Shown piece by piece: positions 9,944-22,300 of a stretch of DNA of 64,000 bases (positions are counted from its first letter, which is position 1; the number at the start of each line of letters is the position of its first letter). Source of the stretch: Scilla litardierei (lineage: Eukaryota > Streptophyta > Magnoliopsida > Asparagales > Asparagaceae); the NCBI GenBank assembly GCA_030789695.1, contig CM061132.1:158330817-158394816 (forward strand). Direction: 5' to 3'. The notes under the pieces are model-generated. The model made no database searches and had not been told where the DNA came from. It saw nothing but the letters and a program-made list of their open reading frames with translations. Position numbers and translations under genes: made by a program.

Positions 9944-12900
9944 CTAAATCTCGGATTCACCCGCAATCCCCAATTCTCGACGTAACCGCATAAAGGTATC
10001 TTCCTTAAGTGGTTTCGTGAAAATATCGGCAATTTGATTCTGGGTTTCAACGTACACTAAAATGATGTCCTTTTTAGCTACATGATCATCTAGAAAATGG
10101 TGACGGACATCTATGTGTTTAGTACGGGAGTGGTGTACCGGATTCTTAGAGAGACATTGCACTTAGGTTGTCCAACATGATAGGGCAAGTATCACAGTTT
10201 ATACCAAAGTCTTTAAGTGTGTGTCTCATCCAAAGAACCTGTGCACATGCAGCACCGTCGGCGATATATTCCGCCTCAATGGTTGAGAGTGATACTGAAT
10301 TTTGCTTCTTGGAGAACCAAAAGACAAGAGAATTTCCTATAAAATGGCAAGTGCCACTAGTACTCTTCCTGCTGGATTTGCATCTAGCATAATCTGCATC
10401 ACTATATGAGATTAACTCATATGTGCTTGACTTTGGATATAATAATCCGTAGTCTAGTGTGTGACTTAAATAACGAAAATACGTTTAACCGCTATTAAGT
10501 GTGATTCCTTAGGTTGTGACTGATACCTAGCATAAACACATACGGCAAACATTATATCTGGCCTACTAGCAGTAAGATATAATAAACTCCCTATCATACC
10601 TCGATATAGACGAATGTCTACATCTTTGCCGACTGTGTCTTTATCAAGATGTGTTGTGGTGCTCTTCGGAGTCTTCTTGCTAGAAGCATTCTCCATTCCA
10701 AATCGCTTTAGCAGCTCCACCGTGTACTTGGTTTGGTGGATGAAGATTCCATCATTCATTTGGCGAATTTGAAGTCCTAAGAAATATTTGAGCTCACCCC
10801 ATGTGGCTCATCTCAAACTGATCCTTCATAACATTAGAAAACTCTTCGCAAAGAGTGAAGTTAGTAGCACCGAAAATGATATCATCAACGTAAATTTGAA
10901 CTAGAATAATATCATGATTAGTATACTTAACAAAAAGCGTTGAATCAACCTCACCCATTTTGAAACCCAAATCCAAAAGAAAGTTCTTTAGGCGGTCATA
11001 CCAAGCTCTAGGAGCTTGTCTCAAACCATAAAGTGCTTTCTTAAGTTTGAAAACGTGATTCGGAAAATTTTCATTTATAAAACCCGGAGGTTGAGAAACA
11101 TAAACTTACTCAACGACATCTCCGTTTAAAAACGCACTGTTTACATCCATTTGAAAAAGTTTGAAATCTTTATGGCATGCAAATGACAATAATAGCCTAA
11201 TAGATTCTAATCTAGCTACAGGTGCAAAAGATTCCTCGAAATCAATACCTTCCTCTTTCCTGTAGCCTTGAGCAACTAACTGAGCTTTGTTTCGGATGAC
11301 ATTTTGGTTCTCGTCTGTCTTGTTCTTGAAGATCCACTTCGTTCCTATAACGTTGTGGTTCTTCGAAGGCAACGGAACTAGCTCTCAGACCTCATTCCTC
11401 TCAAACTGAATGAGCTCCTCTTCCATGGCTAAGATCCAAGAACTATCTTCACACGTCTCGTTGATATTCTTTGGCTCCACGGAAGAGACAAAGGCACACT
11501 GAGCGAAGAAGTTAACTTGAGACCTTGTTCTGACACCATCTTCCATGTTGCCAATAACTTGCTCATGTGGATGGTCACGAACTGTTGGAAGCTTTCTGGG
11601 AACACCCTGATCACTGGGAACATTATCAAGAGATTCATTAGTAGGGTTAGTTTCAATAGAATCAATAGCATTAGGCTTATCAACAGAATCACTAACTACT
11701 TCCATAGAATCATCGTCATCGATAATTCTTGGAGGGACAAAATCTTCATTAAATGATACATGAAGTGATTCCTCGATCGTTGAGGTTATTTTGTTGTATA
11801 TCCGGTAGGCTTTGCTACGGGAGGAATATCCAAAAAATATCCCCTCATCGGATCTTGGATCAAATTTGTCCAAACTACCATACATGTTCTTGATTAAACA
11901 TTTTGCACCAAAAACTTTAAAATGTTTAACTTAAGGTAACCTACCAAACAACAATTCATAACAAGTTTGTTTAGTGTCGGGCCTCAAGAGTATCTTATTA
12001 AACACATAGCAAGCGGTATGTACCGCTTCTGCCCAAAATTGATGGCCAAGGTGACTATCATCGAGCATAGTGCGAGCACATTCCACTAGCGTCCTATTCT
12101 TTCTCTCAACAACACCATTTTGTGGGGGCGTGCGATGAAAAGAAAAGGTGTGAGTAATACCAACCTCATCACTGAAGTTTGAGAAAGACTCGTTCTCAAA
12201 TTCTCCTCCATGATCACTACGATTAGTGACAATGGTGATTCCAATGAGATTTTGTACTTTCTTAACAAAAACTGTGAAGTTTTCAAAAGCATCATTTTTA
12301 TTGACTAAAGTAAATACCTAAGTAAATCTAGAAAATTCATCAACGATGACAAGTCCATATCGGACATTCCCTAATGAAGCAACTCTAGTTGGCCCAAAAA
12401 GATCTAGATGTAAAAGATCTAGGGGCCGTTTAGAGGATATGCTTTTCTTAGGTTTGAATGACGATTTTGGAAGTTTGCCTCGTTGACACGAGTCGCAAAA
12501 GCTTTTCTTATTGAAAGAAAGCTTAGGGAATCCTTTTATAGAATCTAGCTTGGATAGTTTGAAAAGTGTTCCGAAATTCGCATGACCAAAACGTCTATTC
12601 CATAAGTGTTGCTCACTTGTGTTGGCAATAAGACACTGTTCATGGGAATTTGGAAAATCTAAGATATATAAGTCCTTATGGCGTGTGCTAGAGAACAACA
12701 CATTATTATTATCAGTTCTTAAAATATGGCACATTCCTTTCTCAAAGCTAACTTTGTAACTCTTGTCCCAAAGTTGACTTATTGAGATTAGATTGTGATT
12801 TAAGCCTTTAATAAGGTAAACATCACTTATAAGATGTTTAGAGGGGTTACCAACTTTCCCAACGGCTATGATGGTTCCACTCTCGTTGCCTCCAAAGACC

Positions 12901-15384
12901 ACTCGGTTTCCATTTTTAATGGGTACCACTTTGGAAAGCAACAGAGCTTTACCCGTCATGTGTTTTGAACACCCGCTATCAAGTATCCAACCATTCTTGG
13001 AGCCAGATTTAGATTTGTCGCTCCTTTTCTTTTTCTTGAGTACCTGAAGATAAAAACATTGTATCATGGTACCCAAGGTCATTGGGTCCTAAAGGATTAG
13101 ACTTTTGGAAGCCAAGTCCAATTGGACTTAGACTTCCCAATATAGTCATCATTATGCACAACATTCATAAAATAAGAATTAATATAAGCTTGTTTCTCAT
13201 GCATGCTAGTGTCCTTTGGGCCCCAAATCGTGAATGTCTTGGGAGCCCTATTCAAATTGGGAACATGCACATTTTGTTGATTTCTACGTGGTGCATGTGT
13301 TCTACGAGGAAGTGTCCTAGTGTATGCATGATGTGGATAAGCATGTGGCACATGATGAAATGGTGGTGGCAACATATGATACGATGCATGATGGTAATTA
13401 TTCATGTAATAGTGATGAGGGTGAGCATATGCATGTGGGGGAACACGTGCGTGAGTGTCTCATTTAGTGTGCACGTGCTCGTGGACGTGGAGCATAGAAA
13501 TCATCATAAGTGTGAACTTGTGGAGTAGGAGGTGTGTTCCTACGTGGCATAGTATTTGTGTACATAAATGCATGACCCTTCTTTGGAGGTCCACCCAAAG
13601 TGGGTTTCTTTCCAAAAGGGGATGTGTACTTAGTGGAAGTACCATTGGTAGATGAACTACCCATGGGGTGTTTACTTCCACTAGTTGAGGTATCGGAGGA
13701 TGGCTTTATAAAGGTGGTGGAAGATTTGGATGAATTTTCCTTTTATACCCCAAGCCAATGCTATGATTGGCCGGAAGTAAGTCATTCGGAATATTATCCA
13801 AATGATCATGGCCTTTGTTGAATTTCTCAATCCGGCCTAATGTGGACTCATATTTCTCGTTGAGAGAAAGTATTTTAGCATCCAAAGTGGACACTTGCGT
13901 TGTGAGTTCACAAACACGTGACTTGAGATTCTCATTCTCAATATTCAAAGTTGAGTTTCGAGAAATCAAATCCACTATCTCATGTTCATCCGAATCCTCA
14001 ATGTTAACATGCTCAAGTTGAGATTTGAGATTTACAATCTCAATTCTCAAGGCTTCAACAACGGTGTCGTTGTTGGTGATGACATGTTTAGGTGTGGTTT
14101 GAAGACTAGTTAGCTCATCTTTGATTTTAGTATATCTATTTGCTAACTTAGAAAACTTAGACCAAATTTGTTCATTAGCTAATCTGAGGTCATCCATAGT
14201 TACCTCTTCACCTTCATCCTCGCTTTCATCTGAATCGGTCTCTTGATCATGTTGCTCTCTTGCCATGAAGCACATGTGTGCTTTCTCCACTTGTTCTTCA
14301 TCTGACTCACCACTTGAAGAATCCTCTTCCGAGTCAGTGAATGTACCGACAAGCCTTTTCTTGTACTCCGTGTACTTTCTTGACTTGTCGAACTTGGGTG
14401 TCTTCCACTTCTCCTTTTGTTTGTTGAGAGGACAATCGACCTTGATGTGTCCTGGCTTATTGCATCTGAAACACAAAGGAGCAGAGGCATTAGTAGAACC
14501 AACTTTGGATTTGTTCTTGAAATTACCTTTTCGGAAAAACCGGTTGAACTTCTTTGCCATGAGGGCCAAAGATTCCATGTCCGACCCAGTTTCCGATTTT
14601 TCACTATCGGTAAGTGTGGTAGGGGCGGCCTTGAAAGTAATCGCCTTTTTCTTTGGCTCTTCTTGCTTCAAGAACGCCTTCATCTTGTCCTGCATCTTGA
14701 TCTTGCTGCCCTTTCGTACCTCATAAGACATTAAGGTACCCATTAGTTACACAACAGTGTATTTTGACATATCATTACCTTCCTCGATAGCGTAGGTTCG
14801 CTTTTCCCAACTCGAAAGAAGTCCGTCAATGATCTTTGCGACGTTTTCTTCTTGGGTATAGGTCTTCCCAAGAGCTTCCAATTCGTTGGTTAGATCCACG
14901 AAGTGAGCATAGTACTCCTTAATTCTTTCACCCTATTCCATGTGAAATAACTTGAATTCTTTGTTAGCAACAGTGAGTTTAGAGTGTTTTACCCTGCTCG
15001 TTCCCTCGTGTAAGATGAGGAGTTGATTCCAAATCTGATATGCACTCTTACATGTGCATATTTTGTTGAAATCTTCAGGCTCCAGTGCACATTGTAAGGC
15101 ATTCATTGTCTTGGCATTGCTCACTTCTGCGGCGACCTCCGCGGCAGTCCACTTTGTGAAGTCATCTTCAGTGGGCTCAACGTACTCCGTTAACGTGGCT
15201 CTCCAAAGTGATGCGCTCCGGAGGAAAGTTTCCATCTGGCATTTCCAGTACCCATAGTTGGTACCGTTAAAGTGAGAGGCCTGGTTGAGGAGTATCCTTC
15301 GACCACTGAAGAGGCTCCTTCACGATTCTTGTAGGAGCCGTAGTCGGGAGGTGGTCGAACGGTCTTGTTGTTGTTGTTTGTCAT
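9944..15384 (-). pseudogene. Copia-1 gag-pol, multiply frameshifted
   Basis: A polyprotein remnant broken into at least nine frames. In order on the minus strand: gag start MTNNNNKTVRPPPDYGSY (from 15384); a gag core with NALQCALEPEDFNKICTC (15235-14933); a zinc knuckle CFRCNKPGHIKVDC and acidic coiled region (14743-13706); a histidine-rich stretch (13405-13097); protease WILDSGCSKHMTG; and integrase zinc region and core (13082-12318). Reverse transcriptase pieces follow with [23 protein letters not shown] and IYVDDIIFGA (11372-10466), then the RNase H end with [18 protein letters not shown] and IFTKPL (10162-9944). Stops and shifts make it non-functional. A 0.9-kb untranslated stretch with a (TA)n run lies between pol and the 3' LTR. 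Confidence 0.85.
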
Positions 15385-15398
15385 AGCTATGAACTTGT

Positions 15399-15409
15399 CT
15401 CTGATACCA
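15399..15409 (-). other. Primer binding site of Copia-1
   Basis: Minus-strand TGGTATCAGAG lies 2 bp downstream of the 5' LTR and is complementary to initiator tRNA-Met. It fixes the direction of the element. Confidence 0.8.
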
Positions 15410-15411
15410 AA

Positions 15412-16894
15412 TGTAATGCCCTGGAAGCTACTGCACAAGTTATAGAGGGGGGTGAATAGTACTTTAAAATAATCAAGAGTATAATTTCTAATTATTTTGC
15501 AATCACAAACAACTATGCGGAATAAATAAGAACAACAAGAATAACACAACACAAACAATAGATATAATGGGTTCGGATCCACCCAAGTCTCCCCGACTTG
15601 TTTCCGGTGATCCTACGGCCCAGACATCCGGATCCCTTCCGGCTACTTGAGTTAGAATCCACTAACTCAAGCTTTCACTAAAAACTTCTTGTAGAAAATT
15701 CTACAAGATAAATCAATACAGCGATTAACTCATGACTCCCACAAACAGGGATCACGTACCTCTCACAAACCGAGAGATAAACTCAAATAATAAGTTAATT
15801 GAAATAAAAAACACTCACCACAAAATCATATGCCTTGAGAAATACTTACGGTATTAGGGCAAGGAGAGATGATGAGAAAAGATGATCACGAAACCCTAGC
15901 ACCACCAAGATGGACAGAGGAAGATGGCTAGGCTGATGATGATGATTGTGATTCAACCTTTCAGGAGTATGAACGCACACCAGCTGAAAATCTCTTTGAG
16001 AAATTAGGTCACAAATGAGAGAGATCCCTTAGAAAATTGATAATCGATTGATCTCGAATTAGATCTGAGTCCTCTATCATATTAGAGAAATTTCCATGTT
16101 TGAAACGTATCAAACATATATGGAAAGAATCAAAATAGATCAAGAAAAATCGTGGAAATAAAATCTCCAACGGCTGGAAAATTAAAGCAGTTTAATCGGT
16201 CTAAGAAGGATCACTAACCGATTAGTTTGAGAACTAGTCGGTTAGTAAACCTTCTTGGACCGACTAGATGGTTGACAGAGAAATGAGTAAAATAAGAAGG
16301 GTAAACTAGTCGGTCTAAGAAGAAACATTAACCGACTAGTTCGGTCGGTGAACCTTCTTGGACCGACATATTGGTCAACAGTGAATAGGCTAAAATACAC
16401 AAAGACAACTAGTCGGTTCAAGAAGACTTCCCAACCGATTAGATTGACTTTTAATCGATTAATCATTCTTCTTGAACCAACTAAGATGCACAAGAAAGCC
16501 AAAATAAGGACGATAAGCAATGAACCATATCTAATGATTTCTAGGGCATTCTTAGTGATAAGTTAAGATAGATATGAGGATAACTAGGCAAGTAAGACTC
16601 AAGGCTTAACATTCTATGAAACGAAGCTAGAAGACTATATAAATAAACACGACAACCCGTCTTCAAAGCTTCAATCATGATGAGTCTGAATCCCTTGACT
16701 TCATTAACAACTATTTGAGCTTCAACGAAGCTTCAGACACAACGATCACGTGCTCTAAAGAAGTCTTGAGACGTCGCTTGAGATCTACAAAGTAATTTGA
16801 CGACGATCTCCATAACTGCGCTCAAAGAGAATTAGTATCTGATATTTATGTTTGTTCATCATCAAAACCAAATCAGGGGAATCAATACTCAACA
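15412..16894 (-). repeat. 5' LTR of Copia-1
   Basis: Direct repeat of 7506-9012 with the same ends and the same ACTAGTCGG-rich block (16200-16460). It has several small deletions relative to the other copy, for example near 16020-16030 and 16340. Confidence 0.85.
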
Positions 16895-17009
16895 CATCTT
16901 GCCCCTAAAAACCCCTCCTTTCCACCAAAAACTCCATCTTTATCCTTCCAAACCCTAGAAAACCCCTAAAAATCCTATTTTATCATCACATCCCATAAAA
17001 ATTCTATCA
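16895..17009 (+). repeat. 3' LTR of the TRIM/LARD element, right part
   Basis: Matches the last part of the 5' LTR (CCTTTCCACCAAAAA..., TCCTATTTTATCATCA...) and ends CTATCA, followed by the GCCTC duplication. The first bases, CATCT, match the left junction CATCG at four of five positions. This is a slightly decayed target duplication for Copia-1. Confidence 0.8.
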
Positions 17010-17382
17010 GCCTCCCTTTCATGTTGTAATTAATAGTAACATTGTATCTGAGCTCAAGCACTCAGGCTAATTGTTCTTCTTGTTTTATTCAGATAACATT
17101 GTAATGATCGGCCTAATTCAGATGTCACTGGTCACTTTTGATTCAAGTCTCTAATTACTCTTGTAATGGCCTATTTAGATCTTTTCACTATGGATTAATT
17201 CGAACCTTATAGATCACTTTTGTAATTAGTTTTGAATCTGAAGGCGAATCAATCTGGAGTTTTAAAAAAGGTGTTAATAAAAAAATAGGCACACATTGAA
17301 AATAATATGGAAAATTAAGGAACATAAAATGAAGTTAGTCATCTTACTGATAGCTTAGGGTTTTTGGTTAGAGCATCTCAAC

Positions 17383-18109
17383 CAAGGTTTGAGTGTTTTA
17401 GATGAAATGAAGAAGTTCGACTGATTTGTACCGGCTTTGTCGGGGACATGTAGAAAATTGGCGTTAGATTTAATTTCAATAGAAAACCATAAAAATATTT
17501 AAAATTCAAAGTTGACCAAGGAATCTACATAGTAAAGATTATTTGAGCATAAACCCTCAAGAAATTTAAGAGAAAACAAGCAAGTATCAATCAAAAATTT
17601 AAAAAAAAACACTGAATATGCATAGAATTAAAGTCAAATCATAGAGTTTAGAGTTAAAGTTGGTGATCGGAAAGGATAACAGAAAGATTCATTGTTATTG
17701 CCGTTGATCGTAGTAGCGAGATAGCGACAACGGCGGCATTAATGGTGGATGCAATGGCTATGGCAAGGTGCGCTCTCTTTGCTTTTCTTTTTCACATTTT
17801 CATCTCTCTTTCTAAAATTTTCCTATCTCTCTTTCTAAAATTTTCCTATCTTGCCTACTATATTCTCCTTTTCTTTTCAAACAACACCATTTGTTTGATA
17901 AGATTAATGTCGCATCATAAACAAATTACTTTTCTGCAACTTCCATTTGAAATATTTGATATTAAACTCTTCATGAATATATAATTCCAAAAGATTTAAT
18001 ACTAATATAAACCAAAACTGAGACTAGAAACGAAACAATCGAAACTAGCCGAAACTAACATTTTTCAAATTGTTCAAATTTGAGACCGAAACCGAGTTCT
18101 CAAACCTTG
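17383..18109. mobile_element. Second non-autonomous hAT element
   Basis: Inverted ends CAAGGTTTGAG / CTCAAACCTTG match the hAT at 84-1033. The flanking octamers ATCTCAAC and GTCTCAAC agree at seven of eight positions. The 727-bp interior is AT-rich. A 3' subterminal region with GAGACCGAAACCGAG and GAAACTAGCCGAAACTA resembles the CCGAAACC-rich ends of the first copy. There is no transposase frame. A related genomic sequence at about 5840-5970 lacks the insertion. Confidence 0.75.
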
Positions 18110-18383
18110 GTCTCAACCGAGATTATGTCTTCACAAGTTTTGCTCATCATAGGCCACATGTTCCTGTTCTAAACAATTGTTAGCATGACTGATCCTATAC
18201 ATTGTGCGTTTTGAATTTTTCATCCCCAACTGGGATGCATTCTAAACTCAATAGTTCTACATTGAGAGTTACATACGCCATTGGCACACACTTGTACGCT
18301 TGAATACATTTAATTTTAAGCGTGTGGTGTTATTAGAGGATATTATCTGACACCATTTCTGATTTCTTCGGTTGTGTTTTCAG

Positions 18384-18641
18384 TACGTGGCTTTCTTGCT
18401 GAATGTTAACCCGTTATTTTTGGCATGGGAGAAATTGGTGGGAGTTCACTACAGCAACAGATTTATATTTAAAGCTATAGCACGAGTGCCGGTTGTTCTT
18501 GTTATATGGTGCTTGGCTTTGGCCATTCCATTCTTTGGTCCGATTAATTCAGTAATGGGGGCATTCCTCATTGCCTTCTCCGTCTACATCATTCCTTGCG
18601 CGGCATTCATCAAAGCTTTTAGGAATCAGCAGCTACATGAG
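18384..18641 (+). CDS. AUX1/LAX-family auxin influx carrier, penultimate exon (partial gene)
   Basis: This family co-transports auxin with protons into the cell at the plasma membrane. The exon is exactly 86 codons, bounded by a pyrimidine-rich acceptor (TTGTGTTTTCAG) and a donor (GAG|GTATGC). It encodes two or three membrane segments with the family signatures NPLFLAWEKLVGVH, ARVPVVLVIW and PFFGPINSVMGA. The rest of the N-terminal two-thirds of a typical protein of about 480 residues is not found upstream. It may lie more than 18 kb away beyond nested transposons, or be lost. The next exon is at 25827. Family assignment is firm; whether the gene is functional is open. Confidence 0.75.
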
Positions 18642-18926
18642 GTATGCTTCCTTTTCGAAACTTTACTTTTTGTATTCTATCAGATTATTATCTTCCAAAC
18701 CTTCTGTGTCAGTTTGATCAATTTTTATAAATCTGCTATAGAATTCTTTTTCAGAAGTTAATGTTAGTGTTCCCTATTTTTCTTACTTGTTCCTCTCTAA
18801 TTTTTATTTCTTGTGCCAAAGGACCAAAGACCTCGTTGTAAGGCTAAATGTTAAAGAATATTTTATTGATAATATTCCGTTAAAAAATATTTGAGGAGAT
18901 TATTTAGGGTTGATGTTGGTTCTTAT

Positions 18927-19034
18927 TGTGTATTGTGTGTTATTGGGTGTGTGTGTAAAGAAAAGAGAGGGTTAATATAAATAGAAGTGATAGCCATTCT
19001 TTGGGGCTAATCACTATTTTCCCCAAAATCTACA
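18927..19034 (+). repeat. 5' LTR of Copia-2
   Basis: 108 bp, TG...CA. It contains GGGTTAATATAAATAGAAGT, with TATAAATA as a likely promoter TATA box. It ends exactly at the primer binding site. Confidence 0.75.
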
Positions 19035-19046
19035 TGGTATCAGAGC
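19035..19046 (+). other. Primer binding site of Copia-2
   Basis: TGGTATCAGAGC immediately after the LTR, complementary to initiator tRNA-Met. Confidence 0.85.
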
Positions 19047-19086
19047 CCTAAAACAAAAAACCCTAAAACATCAAACCCTAGCCTCC

Positions 19087-19186
19087 CACGCGCCGCTGCC
19101 GCCGTTGCGCGCCGCCGCCGCGCGCCGCCGCCGCGCGCCGCCGCGCGCGCCGCCGCGCGCCGCCGCCGCCGCCGCCGCCGCTGCTC
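19087..19186. repeat. GCC/GCG trinucleotide-rich leader
   Basis: About 100 bp of almost pure CCG/GCG repeats (GCGCGCCGCCGCC words) between the primer site and the gag start of Copia-2. Its composition stands out against the AT-rich surroundings. It is probably part of the untranslated leader or packaging region. Confidence 0.8.
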
Positions 19187-19394
19187 TTCTCTTCTTTTAC
19201 GCCCTCTTCTAGCCGCTACAAAGCCCTAACTAGCCACAAAGGAGAATCCCAAAAAACCCTAACCCTAGATCTATGGTAGAGTCATGAAAAGGGCTCCATA
19301 GATTTACGGTTAGGGTATGACCTAGAAGAGGAGGAGGAGAAGTAGATCTGCGGATCTAAGGAGGGAGATAGGAGAGATCTGCGGATCTGGAGAG

Positions 19395-22300
19395 ATGGGG
19401 GACAATCTTACCTCAGCTGACATGAAAGCCTTCATTGGAGAGATAACGAAGCTGCTTGCTTCGAAGGAGTTGGGATCCTCGAGTGGATCGATGCCTTCAC
19501 GACCCGTGCAGAAGCTGGAATTGATGCCCAATGATGTGAAATTGGAAGGGACGAAGAATTACCTCAGTTGGTCCAGGAGGGTGCTTCTCATTCTGAAGTC
19601 GAAGGGGTTAGAAGGCGTCGTTCTGGGTTCATGTAAGGAACCGGCGGATAAGACTGGGGATGATTGGAAAGTCTGGAGCACCACCAACTCACTGGTGGCT
19701 GCTTGGTTGATGACATCGATGGTTCCACCCATTGCTGGGATGGTGGAGGCCATAGAGAGTGATGCGGGGATATGGAGTATGGTGGAGAAAATGTATTCTG
19801 GAGCAGGGAATGTGATGCTCATGATGGAGGTTCAGGGCAAGGTCGACACCTTGAAGCAGGGGGAGATGTCTATTCTAGCCTACTCTGCGGAGTTGAAAAG
19901 GCTGTGGTCAGAGTTAGACCACTATGACCCTATTGATCTGCCTGATCCTAGGAGTGCTGCGATACACAGGAAGTGGGTGGAGCGTAGGCGTGTGACACAT
20001 TTTCTGAGGAACCTGAATGGAGATTTTGAGGTCAGGAGGGCGAGTATGTGTCACTTATCCTCCATCCCATCTCTGGAGGAGGCCATAGCTGCATTGGCAC
20101 AGGAGGAGACCAGACTGAGAGTTATGAAGGATGAGGGTACTCAGGTCACTCGGGCTGCACTGGCTGTACCAGCAGTGGCAGCAGTGAGCGAGGATCGAGA
20201 GTGCTACACCTGTGGGGTGAAGGGGCACCTAAGCTTTAACTGCCCACAGAAGGGCAGTGGACGAGGACGTGGCACAGGAGGCAGAGGAGGAGGTCGTTGG
20301 GGCCGTGGAGGCCGTGGACGAGGTCGCGGCGGCCCACGGGCCAACTTTGCTACCGCTGATGGACGACAGGAGACAGTGATGATTGAGGATACGCCAGCTG
20401 AGGCTTCAGATCTAGAGCAGCGGAGACAGTCCAGGTCTACTGCTGAGAGCTCGGAGAGTCATGCAGACCAGACTAGGGATGTTGCTTCGCCATTCGGTAA
20501 CTTTGCCCACTTCGCTCACACAGGATCAGGTAACCAATTAGCCCTTTCATGTAGAGATCATATAGAGTGGATTATTGACTCAGGTGCATCTAGTCATGTG
20601 TCAGGTGCATATAGACAGTTTTCCACATATAAACCACATACCATTCATGAAACTGTTCAGACAGCTGATGGCACATCCCAACCCATTAGAGGGATTGTCA
20701 CTATTCAGTGCACTCCCTCCATATGTCTCTCTTCAGTCCTTCACATCCCATCATTTCCAGTCAACCTTTTATCTGTTGGCTCTATTGTTGATGATCTCGA
20801 CTGTAGCATTACTTTTGACTCTACTCATTGTGTGTTGCAGGAAAGGGAGACTGGGAGGAGGCTTGGGACTGTCGTCAGGCGTGATGGACTGTGGTATCTT
20901 GACAGAGCTAGTGGGGATGCTGCACTGGCTGTCGTTGGTGGAGAGAAGGAAATGGATGTACTTTTATTACATTGTCAGTTGGGACACTTGCCTTTTGATA
21001 TGTTGAGTAAAATGTATCCTGATATTTTGAATAGAGTGAATGAAATGAATTTGAAGTGTGATGCATGTGAATTTGGGAAACACACTAGGACATCATATCC
21101 TAGTGTGGGGATGAGGAGTGTAGAGAGATTTCATCTTATTCACTCAGATGTTTGGGGGCCCTGCCCAGTGACTTCAGTAAGTGGGTTCAGGTGGTTTATC
21201 ACTTTCATAGATTGTCATTCTCGGATGACATGGCTTTACATGATGAAAAACAAAAGCGAAGCGTTGAAGTGTTTTCAGGACTTCCATAGAAGTGTCAGAA
21301 ATGTGTATGAGGCCAAGATCCGTGTCTTGAGAACGGATAATGGGACAGAGTATGTAAACAAGGAGTTTGCATCTTATCTATCTGAGAGTGGGATAACTCA
21401 TCAAACCACTTGTCCCAACACCCCTCAACAGAACGGAGTTGCTGAAAGGAAAAATAGACACTTGTTGGAGGTAACTAGGTCACTCATGCTCACCATGAAT
21501 GTACCTAAGATATTGTGGAGTGAAGCAGTGATGACAGCTACCTATCTCATCAACAGGATGTCTTCGCGGATCCTTGGTATGAAGTCTCCATGTGAGATTC
21601 TTATGGGAAAGAACACTTTTGTAGTTCCACCAAAAGTGTTTGGATGCACATGCTTTGTGAGGGATCATAGACCTTCTGTGGGGAAGCTGGATGCTCAGGC
21701 AATTAAATGCATATTTGTTGGGTATCCTTCAAATCAGAAAGGCTATAGGTGTTGGAGTCCCTCAGAAAGAAGGCTGTTTGTGAGTATGGATATGACGTTC
21801 AGGGAGACTGAGCCTTTTTATGGAGGACTGACATATTCTACATCAGTATTTGCTACTGGTGCCTCTCCAAACACAGGAGGAGTTGGTCGAGAGGGGGAGA
21901 CTGATGACAGGAGGGTAGTGGTTGGACTTATACCGTGTCCTGTCGGGCTTACTGGTACTGGTCCTGATAGCAGGGAGGAGGAAAGGACCTTGGTGGAAGA
22001 GGAGGAAGACAGGTTGTACGGCAGGAAATATAGCAGGAGACAGAAGGGTAGTCATGGCGATGGAGAACAACAAGAAGACATCTCCCCCACTGAAGAACCA
22101 CTAGCTCCACAGCCACATGTCGAGATTGATCAGTCTATCACGCCTGCTCGAGTCCCGACTTCCTTACTGCCTTCCTCTCCTAACACGGATGATAACCTTT
22201 CTTTGCCTTCCTCTAGTTTAGATCTTCCACTTGCATCTCGTAGGGAGCCTCGTATCAATGCTGGCAGGCCTCCTGTACGGTATGGATATGAGACTGATAT

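Larger units (their letters stand above)
7506..16894 (-). mobile_element. Decayed Ty1/Copia element (Sirevirus-like), Copia-1
   Basis: A 9.4-kb element with two LTRs of about 1.5 kb (TGTTGAGTATTG...GGGCATTACA on the minus strand). It has a tRNA-Met primer site next to the 5' LTR and a purine-rich tract AAAAAAGGTGAGAA before the 3' LTR. Coding order on the minus strand is gag, protease, integrase, reverse transcriptase, RNase H, which is Copia order. The long LTRs, the long acidic/coiled gag and the histidine-rich linker suggest the Sirevirus lineage, though this is inference. LTR copies differ by many substitutions and indels (1507 against 1483 bp), so the insertion is old. Confidence 0.85.
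5971..17009 (+). mobile_element. Non-autonomous LTR retrotransposon (TRIM/LARD type), split by Copia-1
   Basis: Two related LTRs of about 450 bp flank only about 0.7 kb of internal sequence. The 5' LTR starts TGTTAGAT and ends CTATCA. The 3' LTR also ends CTATCA. The element is flanked by a perfect 5-bp duplication GCCTC (5966-5970 and 17010-17014). A tRNA-Met primer site TGGTATCAGAGC follows the 5' LTR. The only ORF is short and lacks protease, integrase or reverse transcriptase motifs. Its 3' LTR was later interrupted by the 9.4-kb Copia element at 7506-16894, which accounts for most of the span. Confidence 0.85.

Noticed and set aside
13082..13821. Plus-strand ORFs within Copia-1
   Set aside because: Antisense to gag and the His-rich linker of the minus-strand element.
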